From assembly GCA_903847545.1 (NCBI GenBank), contig CAINDZ010000480.1, positions 1-10,241 of the forward strand: DNA of 10,241 nucleotides, written 5' to 3'. The DNA is from an uncultured bacterium. Lineage in GTDB: Bacteria; Krumholzibacteriota; Krumholzibacteriia; LZORAL124-64-63. The notes under the pieces were generated by a model that saw only the letters and a program-made list of their open reading frames with translations, was not told the DNA's origin and ran no database searches. Below are positions 1 to 6,226 of the stretch, in pieces (position 1 is the first letter of the stretch; each line of letters begins with the position of its first letter). A program made the translations under genes and the position numbers.

Positions 1-140
1 GACATGTTGTGGTCGTAGTGCTGGCCGGTGTGGATCAGCAGGGGCTGCAGGCCCGGCCGGGCCGCCATGGCGCGCCACAGGGGCGCGACCTTCATGAAGT
101 TCGGGCGGGCGGCGGCGATGAGGAAGATCTTCTTGGGCAC
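1..140 (-). CDS. wecB: UDP-N-acetylglucosamine 2-epimerase (non-hydrolysing), N-terminal part
   Basis: Partial gene, reading leftward off the window; only 46 codons and two further bases are visible. The translation starts (M)PKKIFLIAAARPNFMK and continues to HTGQHYDHNM. The ARPNFMK block after the first beta strand and the HTGQHYD block around residues 38-44 are hallmarks of the WecB/MnaA family, which interconverts UDP-GlcNAc and UDP-ManNAc in the cytoplasm for surface glycan synthesis. The start is GTG at 140-138, seven bases after a good AGGAG (152-148), and the protein begins directly at the first Rossmann strand as expected. No upstream ATG competes. It is divergent from the glycosyltransferase at 337, with 196 bases between them. 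Its position beside an EPS cluster suggests it supplies UDP-ManNAc. The catalytic C-terminal half is outside the window, so integrity cannot be judged. Confidence 0.9.
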   Translation of the reverse strand, partial: MPKKIFLIAAARPNFMKVAPLWRAMAARPGLQPLLIHTGQHYDHNM

Positions 141-147
141 GTTGGCT

Positions 148-152
148 CTCCT
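148..152 (-). promoter_or_regulatory. Ribosome-binding site of wecB
   Basis: AGGAG on the minus strand, seven bases before the GTG at 140. It is what decides the non-ATG start of the partial wecB gene. Confidence 0.75.
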
Positions 153-180
153 GCTTCGGATGGCGACGCGTTGTCGCCGA

Positions 181-210
181 TACCTAGTCCCTGTGCTTCG
201 GCCTTGTCAA
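181..210 (-). promoter_or_regulatory. Candidate sigma70-type promoter of wecB
   Basis: On the minus strand a perfect -35 TTGACA lies at 210-205. After 18 bases comes TAGGTA (186-181), a GC-rich-genome style -10. Transcription would start near 174, leaving an untranslated leader of about 34 bases before the GTG at 140. The promoter of the acyltransferase gene (8718-8689) has the same TTGACA, the same spacing and the same CTAG at the -10. Read by eye only; the -10 is a weak match to TATAAT. Confidence 0.5.
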
Positions 211-249
211 CCGGCGACGCGTGCCGCGGGCAACCGGGCGGTTCGACGC

Positions 250-278
250 TGGACACTGCCGGGGCGCAAGATGATAAT
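250..278 (+). promoter_or_regulatory. Candidate sigma70-type promoter of the glycosyltransferase at 337
   Basis: TGGACA (250-255), 17 bases, then GATAAT (273-278): five of six matches to consensus in each box with ideal spacing. Transcription would start near 285, about 50 bases before the ATG at 337. The -10 lies in a short AT-rich patch within otherwise GC-rich DNA. It also argues against starting translation at the in-frame ATG at 271, which overlaps the -10 element. Confidence 0.55.
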
Positions 279-336
279 TCCAGCCTGGCAATGCGGTTGC
301 GCCCGCTGCCGCTGGCCCGAGCCCCCTGGGGAGTGC

Positions 337-1431
337 ATGCGCCGTCGTATCGTGGTCATGGGACCGCTGCCGCCCCCTTTCGGGGGCGTTTCCCTGCATA
401 TCGTCCGTTTCTTGGAACTGCTTAAGTCCGAAGGCATTAGGGCCTCCGCTCGTCCCTATACCGGCACCACGCGCACTGATCGCAGGGGCAAGCTGGCCCA
501 GGCGGCGCGCATGCTGGCCCGAATCTATACGGGCGGCTGGGCCGGTCCGGATGACGTCTTGCACATCCACTACGGTGGACTCGGCTATTTCCTTGCGCTG
601 ACGCCACTTCTGGCCCTGACCCGGGCGCGCAAGGTCATCACGTTCCATTCCGTGCGGGTTCTTCAGGACCTCGAGGGACGTCCCGCCTGGGTGCGTCGCC
701 TGACGCTTGCGCTGCTGGACCGCTTCTCCCTGTTCGTGGCGGTGCGCCGCGAGATCGGGGACGACCTACGCACACTCGGGCTGCAGGGCCCCGCCATCAC
801 GGTGATGCCCGCCTTCCTGCCTCCGGCCCCCGCCGAGCAGGACATCACTCGCCTGCCGGCCGAGGTGGGAGACGAACTCGTCGCCGCCCAGGCCGCCGGC
901 CGCATCCAAGTCTGCTGCGGCGCCTACTACCTCGGCAAGGGCTACGGCCACGAGGATATCTACGGCGTGGAGAACCTGGTGGCGGCCCTCGGCCGGCGCG
1001 CCAATCCCGGCGAGCGCGGACTGGACCTGTGGGTGCTGGTCTCGAACACGCCGCAGACCCGCGAGCAGGTCCTGGCGGAAGAAGCCATCCGCGCCGCCGG
1101 CGCCGCGCTGTCCGGCTGCCGCCTCCACCTGCACTTCGGGTTGCCGCTGCTGCCGGTGATGTCACGCTGCAGCGGGTTCCTGCGTCCTTCGCGCGAGGAC
1201 GGCGATAGCGTTGCCATCCGCGAGGCCATGGCGCTGGGAATGCTGGTGCTGGCCAGCGATGTCGTGGCACGCCCGGCCGGAGTTCAGACATACCCGGTGG
1301 AGGGTGGGCTGGCGCCGGCACTGGAGCTGTTCCTGGGCTCGCTCGAGCCCGTGGCACCGGGCTCCGTACGCGGCATCCACAGCGCTGATGCCGGGCGTTA
1401 TCGATCATTCGTGCACGAAGTGATGGGCTAG
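337..1431 (+). CDS. Glycosyltransferase, GT-B fold, family 4-like
   Basis: 364 residues. It would transfer a sugar from a nucleotide-sugar donor to a growing glycan on the cytoplasmic side of the membrane; donor and acceptor cannot be read from sequence. The N-terminal strand and glycine loop (RRRIVVMGPLPPPFGGVS, residues 2-19) are typical of GT4-like enzymes. The donor-binding segment is at 283-313, with RPSREDGDSVAIREAMALG followed by LVLASDVVARP. Here the usual E-x7-E is D288-x7-E296. The RP..DGDSVxIREAxxLGxxVxASDVxxRPxGV pattern is one I recognise from EPS-cluster glycosyltransferases. No membrane segment is evident. The reading frame stays open upstream to about 28, but that stretch crosses the divergent wecB start and the promoter. 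ATG 337 follows GGGGAG (short 3-base spacer) and preserves the first beta strand, which ATG 358 would remove. The stop overlaps that of the convergent gene at 1428. Confidence 0.85.
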   Translation: MRRRIVVMGPLPPPFGGVSLHIVRFLELLKSEGIRASARPYTGTTRTDRRGKLAQAARMLARIYTGGWAGPDDVLHIHYGGLGYFLALTPLLALTRARKVITFHSVRVLQDLEGRPAWVRRLTLALLDRFSLFVAVRREIGDDLRTLGLQGPAITVMPAFLPPAPAEQDITRLPAEVGDELVAAQAAGRIQVCCGAYYLGKGYGHEDIYGVENLVAALGRRANPGERGLDLWVLVSNTPQTREQVLAEEAIRAAGAALSGCRLHLHFGLPLLPVMSRCSGFLRPSREDGDSVAIREAMALGMLVLASDVVARPAGVQTYPVEGGLAPALELFLGSLEPVAPGSVRGIHSADAGRYRSFVHEVMG

Positions 1432-2657
1432 GCGTCCGCCAGCCAGGCGCACAGCGCCCGCAGCATCCAGGCCTGTGACCAACGCATGTGGATGATGGAC
1501 TGCGCGTGGCGCGGGTGCTTCTGGAAGCGGAAGCCGCCCCGGCGCTCGTCCCACAATTCGTCGATGCCGCGGGCCAGGATGCGGCCCGCGAATTCCTGCG
1601 CATCGGGCTGGAAGCGCGACAGGCGCAGGAAGGTCAGCGCGCCCTGGGCGAAGCTGTGCGGATCCAACGGCCAGCGCGTGGTGCTGTAGTATCGGGGCGT
1701 GCCGTCGGACTCGAACAGGTTCTGCCTGTAGTAGGCCAGTCCCGACGCCATGCCATCGTCCCACCGTGAGGTGCCCAGCAGCGCCGCCGCGCGATGGACC
1801 GTCTCAAGATTGAAGCCCGTGTGCAGGTTGTCGATCCACTGCCAGTGGTCGGCCTCGCCGTAGATCCACGAGCCGTCGCGGGCCTGCCGGGCCATGACCC
1901 AGGCGACGGCGCGCTCGGCATCGAGACGCCATGCTTCAGTTTGCGGCGCGTGTGGGGCGGCCTGCGCCAGGATGCGCGCGCCGAAGAGCGAGGCGTTGTA
2001 CACGCGCGTGCGGTCGCCGGGCGAGTAGCTGAAGCAGATGCCGTCCGCGTCTTCGTGCCGGTGCAGGTGCTCGGCCACGAAGCGCGCCGCGCCGACCGCG
2101 GCCTGCCGCCAGCCGGGTGCATCGGCGTCCTGCAACGCGTCGATGGCGAAACTGCTGGCGACAACGGTCGGGAAGTACGCGGGCTGCAGGAAAGCCTTGC
2201 TCTGCCAGGGGAAGTCGTAGCCCCAGCCGATGGCCTCGGGCCAGGCGCCGGGCTCGCCAGCCAGGCGGTTGGCCAGGCCGGGCGTGACAACGCGCTGGCC
2301 GAAGGCCGGCGAGCCGTCCACGCGCGAGGCCAGGCTGAGCAGGGCGTCGGCCAGCCAGGCTCGGCGGCCGTTGCCGTCGGGTAGGCCGGGATATTCGGCC
2401 GCCCCCTGGAGCACGAGTGCCAGGCCCTTGGGGTTCAGCCCGGCCGGCACCAGCAGCAGCGGCCGCAGGTTCACCGGCGACCGCTTGACGCCCTGGATGA
2501 CCGCCAGCCGCGCCAATCGGGAGCTCCGCAGGACCGGCGCCAAGAGGCGGCTGTTCAGGCCGTCATAGGGGTCGGTTCCCGCGAACCCGGCCGCGGCCAG
2601 GTTCTCCCAGACCCGCAGCGCGATGCGCTGCAGTTCGTCCCGCGACGCTTCACGCAT
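1428..2657 (-). CDS. Polysaccharide-cluster protein, probable (alpha/alpha)6 toroid, function unknown
   Basis: 409 residues from the ATG at 2657, the last gene of the leftward cluster. Repeated helical pairs with aromatic and acidic patches suggest an (alpha/alpha)6 barrel like polysaccharide lyases, epimerases or unsaturated-sugar hydrolases. Visible blocks are WGYDFPWQS (145-153), VYNASLFGARIL (219-230), QARDGSWIYGE (258-268), WIDNLHTGFNLE (274-285) and a C-terminal HMRWSQAWMLRAL (390-402). The WIYGE/WIDNxHTGFNLE signature recurs in EPS-cluster proteins that, as I recall, are often annotated as hypothetical or, probably wrongly, as delta-aminolevulinate dehydratase. No signal peptide is seen, so it is probably cytoplasmic. 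The start overlaps the oxidoreductase stop by 8 bases (ATGCGTGA), pointing to translational coupling and a shared task. An upstream in-frame ATG at 2726 lies inside the oxidoreductase and is less likely. The catalytic role is not established; confidence is high that it is a gene, moderate on fold. Confidence 0.82.
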   Translation of the reverse strand: MREASRDELQRIALRVWENLAAAGFAGTDPYDGLNSRLLAPVLRSSRLARLAVIQGVKRSPVNLRPLLLVPAGLNPKGLALVLQGAAEYPGLPDGNGRRAWLADALLSLASRVDGSPAFGQRVVTPGLANRLAGEPGAWPEAIGWGYDFPWQSKAFLQPAYFPTVVASSFAIDALQDADAPGWRQAAVGAARFVAEHLHRHEDADGICFSYSPGDRTRVYNASLFGARILAQAAPHAPQTEAWRLDAERAVAWVMARQARDGSWIYGEADHWQWIDNLHTGFNLETVHRAAALLGTSRWDDGMASGLAYYRQNLFESDGTPRYYSTTRWPLDPHSFAQGALTFLRLSRFQPDAQEFAGRILARGIDELWDERRGGFRFQKHPRHAQSIIHMRWSQAWMLRALCAWLADA

Positions 2658-4851
2658 CGCCTGCGCCCGGCTCCCGCAGGAGAGCGTCGACATCGACCTT
2701 CTCGGTCGTGCCGCGCGCCAAGGCATCCAGCACGCGCAGGGTGGCCAGCGTGGTGGCCAGTTGCGAGCGCCAGCCGATCGGCGCCTTCCCGCTGCCGATC
2801 GCGTCCAGGAACGCCGTCACCTCCTCGGCATGGCCCTTGCCGCTGCAGCGCACCTTGCGGCTGCCGCGCCCCGACCAGAGGCGAACCGACTGGAAGTTGT
2901 CGATGACGCCGCTGCGGCCGGCCCCCAGCACCTCGAGCTGCTCCTTCGGCATGGACTTGGCGCCCTCTGCGAAGTAGCCGATGCTGCCGACCGAGCCGTC
3001 GGCGAAGCGCAGGGAGATGACGACGTTGTCGTCGGCCTTTACCTGCGTGTTCGGGGTGCGGATGCACATCGCGGACACCTCGACAGGGTCGGCGCCGCAC
3101 ATGAACTGCATCAGGTCGATGAAGTGGCACACCTCGCCCAGGATGCGGCCGCCGCCCGCCACCGGATCCTGCGTCCAGTGGCTGGTGGGGATGTGCCCGG
3201 CGCTGATGCGGTACATCATCGTCAGGGGGCCCGGGTTGCGCCCGAAGTGCTTGCGCAGGGCGCGGGCGGCCTGTGAGAACCGCCGGTTGAATCCCACCTG
3301 GAGCAGCGGCATTGTGCCGGCGGCATCCATGGTGGCGACCTGCCGGGCGATGTCGCGCAGTTCGGCCTCGGTCAGGCAGAGCGGCTTCTCCACGAAGACG
3401 TGCTTGCCGGCCTTCAGCGTGGCCAGCGCCAGCGGGCCGTGCTGGTCGTGCCGCGTGGCGATCACCAGGGCGTCCGTGCCGGCGTGACTGATGACGGCCT
3501 CGGGCGAATCCACCGCCACGGCGAAGCCGTTGCGCTTGCCGACGTCGGCCGCGGTCATGCCGGTGCGCGTGAAGATCGTCTCCATGCGCGTGCGCCTGTC
3601 GTCGCGGAACGGCGGCAGCAGGAATGTCTGCGCGAACGAACCGCAGCCGGCGAAACCGATGCCGATGCCGTCCGACTTGCGCGCGCCCGTCGTCAAAGGC
3701 ACCTGCCGCCTCGGGGCCGGCGCCTGGTCCGGGTACTCGAGCAGCACGCCGCTGAACGGCTCGCTGCGGTCGGCGATCATCGCATAGGCGCGCGGCGCAT
3801 CCGCGAACGGGAAGCGGTGCGTGACCATCGGCAGCGGATTGAACGTGCCGGCGGCCATCAGGTCGAGGACGGCCTCGAGGTTGCGACCCTCGGTCCAGCG
3901 CACGAACCCGGCGGGGTAGTCCAGGCCGGCTTCCTCGTAGGTCGGGTCGTAACGGCCCGGCCCGTACGAGCACGACACGCTGAAGCGGATCTCCTTCTCG
4001 TAGTAGTTCTCGCGCGGCAGGTCCATGCCGACGGCGCCGACGACCACCACGCGCCCGCGCTGGCGGCTGATGCGCCCCGACATGGCGACGGGATCGCTGC
4101 TGGCGGTGGCGGCGCAGATCAGGACGAGGTCGGCGCCGCGCCCGCGCGTGAAGTCGCCCACCTGGGCCTCGACGGCGTCGCTGCCCAGCTGGCCCCCGGC
4201 ATCGGCCAGGCCCAGTTCGAGCGTGCGCGCCACGGCGGCGCCCGAGATGTCGGTGGCGAACACGCGGCAGCCGTTCGCCTTCAGCAGGCTGCAGGCCATC
4301 TGGCCGATGATGCCCAGGCCGATGACCACGGCCGCCTCGCCCATCGTCGGCTCGGCCAGGCGCACGCCTTGCAGCGCGATCGAGGCCAGCGTCGACATCG
4401 ATGCCGCATCGGCGCCGACGCCCTCCGGCACACGGACCACCAGGTTGCGCGGCACGACGACCTCGTCCGCGTGGTTGGCATAGCCGCCGCCGGCGCAGGC
4501 GACGAGGTCGCCGGGCGCCACGTGGTCCACCTCGGGCCCCACCTCGGTGACCAGCCCGGCCAGGCTGTAGCCCAGCGGCCCGGCGCCGTCGAGCTTGTCG
4601 CGCACCTTCTGGATCGTGTGCTTGAGGCCGAGTTGGCCCACCATCGCCAGCACCTGCTTGGCCTGCTCGGGCTTGGCGCGGGCCTTGCCGATCAGGCTCA
4701 TCCGCCCGGTCACGATCTTGTTGCCCTCGGTGCCGGGGCTGATGGCCGAGTAGAGCGTCCTGACCCTGACGAACCCGGGGGCGAGCAGGGGCGAGGGGGC
4801 CTCGACGAGGCTGACGGCCCCGTCCTTCATGGTTTGGGCAAGGATCTTCAC
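2650..4851 (-). CDS. Bi-domain oxidoreductase: zinc-type alcohol dehydrogenase fused to Gfo/Idh/MocA domain
   Basis: 733 residues, about the usual length for this fused family found in EPS and O-antigen clusters. Residues 1 to about 375 form a medium-chain dehydrogenase: ISPGTEG (37-43), GYSLAGLVTEVG (94-105), GDLVAC (114-119), and a Rossmann loop VIGLGIIGQ (176-184). From about 395 a second Rossmann domain begins (GIGFAGCGSFAQ, 396-407). It carries the family's EKP (488-490) and the GGGRILGEVCHFIDL block (567-580), where H576 and D579 would be catalytic or substrate-binding. It probably oxidises or reduces a sugar or nucleotide sugar with NAD(P); the substrate is unknown. The start is GTG at 4851, six bases after GGAGG (4862-4858). 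The frame stays open to 5037, but that extension overlaps the upstream glycosyltransferase and reads as non-protein-like. Downstream it overlaps the toroid gene by 8 bases. Confidence 0.9.
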   Translation of the reverse strand: MKILAQTMKDGAVSLVEAPSPLLAPGFVRVRTLYSAISPGTEGNKIVTGRMSLIGKARAKPEQAKQVLAMVGQLGLKHTIQKVRDKLDGAGPLGYSLAGLVTEVGPEVDHVAPGDLVACAGGGYANHADEVVVPRNLVVRVPEGVGADAASMSTLASIALQGVRLAEPTMGEAAVVIGLGIIGQMACSLLKANGCRVFATDISGAAVARTLELGLADAGGQLGSDAVEAQVGDFTRGRGADLVLICAATASSDPVAMSGRISRQRGRVVVVGAVGMDLPRENYYEKEIRFSVSCSYGPGRYDPTYEEAGLDYPAGFVRWTEGRNLEAVLDLMAAGTFNPLPMVTHRFPFADAPRAYAMIADRSEPFSGVLLEYPDQAPAPRRQVPLTTGARKSDGIGIGFAGCGSFAQTFLLPPFRDDRRTRMETIFTRTGMTAADVGKRNGFAVAVDSPEAVISHAGTDALVIATRHDQHGPLALATLKAGKHVFVEKPLCLTEAELRDIARQVATMDAAGTMPLLQVGFNRRFSQAARALRKHFGRNPGPLTMMYRISAGHIPTSHWTQDPVAGGGRILGEVCHFIDLMQFMCGADPVEVSAMCIRTPNTQVKADDNVVISLRFADGSVGSIGYFAEGAKSMPKEQLEVLGAGRSGVIDNFQSVRLWSGRGSRKVRCSGKGHAEEVTAFLDAIGSGKAPIGWRSQLATTLATLRVLDALARGTTEKVDVDALLREPGAGDA

Positions 4852-4857
4852 GAACGT

Positions 4858-4862
4858 CCTCC
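4858..4862 (-). promoter_or_regulatory. Ribosome-binding site of the bi-domain oxidoreductase
   Basis: GGAGG on the minus strand, six bases before GTG 4851. It is the strongest Shine-Dalgarno in the cluster and decides the GTG start over the ATG at 5037. Confidence 0.8.
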
Positions 4863-4874
4863 GCTGGGGTTCCG

Positions 4875-4925
4875 GACCCGTTTCCGGGTCATCGAACGGG
4901 GTATCGGCCGCCCCGCACGGGGTAT
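4875..4925 (-). repeat. Small hairpin and 9-bp direct repeat between glycosyltransferase and oxidoreductase
   Basis: In the 91-base gap between the stop at 4943 and the GTG at 4851, the minus strand carries ATACCCCGT twice (4925-4917 and 4904-4896), start to start 21 bases apart. Next comes a 6-bp hairpin, GACCCG/CGGGTC, with a four-base loop (4890-4875). The repeat phase is two helical turns. There is no T-run after the hairpin, so it is not a standard terminator. It could tune transcript stability or bind a regulator, or be chance in GC-rich DNA. Confidence 0.35.
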
Positions 4926-4942
4926 GAGGACAGAATTGCCGC

Positions 4943-6052
4943 TCAGCGCGGCAGGGCCTCCAGGAGCCGATCGACCGCATTGTCCAGGGAATGATGGGTA
5001 CACACGTGGTCGTGGCAACGCCGGGCCATGGCGGCATACCGAGGTGCGTCGTCGAGCAGGGCGTTGATCTTCAAAGCCAGTGACGGCAGGTCGGGGTCGA
5101 CGATGCCGAGGTCAAGGCGGGTGACGGCCTGGTCCGGATCGATGCACAGCGAAACCGCCGGGATGCCCCGCGTCCATGCATAAAGGAATCCGTTCGGGAA
5201 ACCCTCCCAGTCCGAGGTGTTCAGGAACAGCCTTGAACTCTCGTAGACTGCGCCGACCTGGTCGGGATTCACGAAGCCGCGGAACTCGACGTTGCGCAAC
5301 TCTCGCAGTTGATCCACCAGGTTCTGGGAGTATGCCTTGTCGGGCCCGGGGCCGCCGACGACCAGGAACCGCCGGTTGGGCATCAGGCGCACCATCTCGA
5401 CAAGCTTGTCCGCGCGCTTCTGGACCTTGAACGACGCAACCCAGCAAATGTCGTAGGTGGCTTCCAGTCGCGGGCCGGTCCACGGCGGTGCGACGATGCC
5501 ATTGGGGACCACCGGTGCCTTAATGCCGAAGTTGCTCTTCATGAGCGCCTGTTGCTCGTCCGACTGCACGGTCACGCGATGAGCCATGTTGAGGCTGGAT
5601 TCGTAGAGTCGCCGGAACAACGGCGGCAGGTCCTCCAGCTCCTCTCGCAGGCAGTGCGGAAGGTTGGCGACCATGAACGTGTATCGGCCGCCAAGCAGTC
5701 GCGCGTAAGTCATGACGAAGAACGAGAGGAAACGCGTCGACCGCAGGACATAGTGGCGGGCGCGGGCACGGCGCATCGCGGAGAACAGGCGCCACAGATT
5801 GGCCAGTGCGCGCGTCTTGCTGCGGTCGTAGGCGACGCGATTCGATCGCAGGACGGTGAACCCGTCGATCTCCTCGACGGCCGGCTGGCCGTAGTCACCG
5901 ACAACGAAAACGACCGGGTATCCGCGGTCCCGGAGGCCCCTTGCAAGCTGGACAATCTGAAAACCCGCTCCGCCGGCTTCGTCTGCCACGCCGGGCCGGA
6001 GGTTTGGGTAGACTTCCATGCTCACAAAGCAAATGCGCGGTAGGGTGGCCAT
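4943..6052 (-). CDS. Glycosyltransferase, GT-B fold, family 4/1-like
   Basis: 369 residues from the ATG at 6052. The N-terminal domain begins RICFVSMEVYPNLRPG (6-21), then a GGAGFQIVQLARGL donor-side loop (27-40) and RDRGYPVVFVVGDYG. The C-terminal domain has WVASFKVQKRADKLVEMV (204-221), FLVVGGPGPDKAY (229-241) and NTSDWEGFPNGFLYAWTRG (278-296), followed by IPAVSL. These are typical of GT4 retaining glycosyltransferases, working in the cytoplasm or at the inner membrane face. In the E-x7-E donor motif the first glutamate is E283, but the second position is Y291. A GTG at 6067 could also be used; ATG 6052 is preferred because it starts just before the first strand. AGG lies a few bases upstream. 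The gap to the upstream SGNH gene is 174 bases, so it may be read from the acyltransferase promoter or from its own. Sugar specificity is unknown. Confidence 0.87.
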   Translation of the reverse strand: MATLPRICFVSMEVYPNLRPGVADEAGGAGFQIVQLARGLRDRGYPVVFVVGDYGQPAVEEIDGFTVLRSNRVAYDRSKTRALANLWRLFSAMRRARARHYVLRSTRFLSFFVMTYARLLGGRYTFMVANLPHCLREELEDLPPLFRRLYESSLNMAHRVTVQSDEQQALMKSNFGIKAPVVPNGIVAPPWTGPRLEATYDICWVASFKVQKRADKLVEMVRLMPNRRFLVVGGPGPDKAYSQNLVDQLRELRNVEFRGFVNPDQVGAVYESSRLFLNTSDWEGFPNGFLYAWTRGIPAVSLCIDPDQAVTRLDLGIVDPDLPSLALKINALLDDAPRYAAMARRCHDHVCTHHSLDNAVDRLLEALPR

Positions 6053-6226
6053 TTTCAACCTGTTCACGTCTGGGCCGGCGCGGGATTCTCGAGCTCCGAG
6101 ACCCCCGTTTGATGTAATCGGGGACCTCGGGAAATTGCAAGAAATTCCGTGAAGCGCAACCATGTCGTGCACGCGCGGCTGGCCAGGCTGGTTGCGGTCG
6201 TGAACATCATCGGTTCGCGGCTCTGC
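6053..6226 (-). other. Intergenic region before the second glycosyltransferase
   Basis: 174 bases with no convincing gene. On the minus strand TTGCAA (6140-6135), 17 bases and TTACAT (6117-6112) form a weak promoter candidate. It sits in an AT-rich patch with GAAATT repeated at a 10-base period on the plus strand (6131-6136 and 6141-6146). A TCTCG/CGAGA inverted repeat with a five-base centre lies at 6087-6101. No T-tailed terminator follows the SGNH gene, so read-through from upstream is possible. Confidence 0.3.

Noticed and set aside
28..336. Upstream extension of the first glycosyltransferase
   Set aside because: It would overlap the divergent wecB start and its own promoter, and the added residues are Arg-rich without family similarity.
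4875..4890. Rho-independent terminator after the second glycosyltransferase
   Set aside because: The stem is only 6 bp and no T-run follows on the minus strand.
4852..5037. ATG 5037 as the start of the bi-domain oxidoreductase
   Set aside because: It would overlap the upstream glycosyltransferase by about 95 bases. GTG 4851 has GGAGG at six bases and matches the family N-terminus (KILAQ).
3400..5067. Long open frame of 555 codons on the plus strand
   Set aside because: It is antisense to the well-supported bi-domain oxidoreductase. Its product is low-complexity Arg/Ala/Gly/His-rich, a typical shadow in GC-rich DNA, with no domain signal.
6087..6101. TCTCG/CGAGA inverted repeat as an operator
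   Set aside because: A five-base arm is expected by chance in this composition; no second copy was found.
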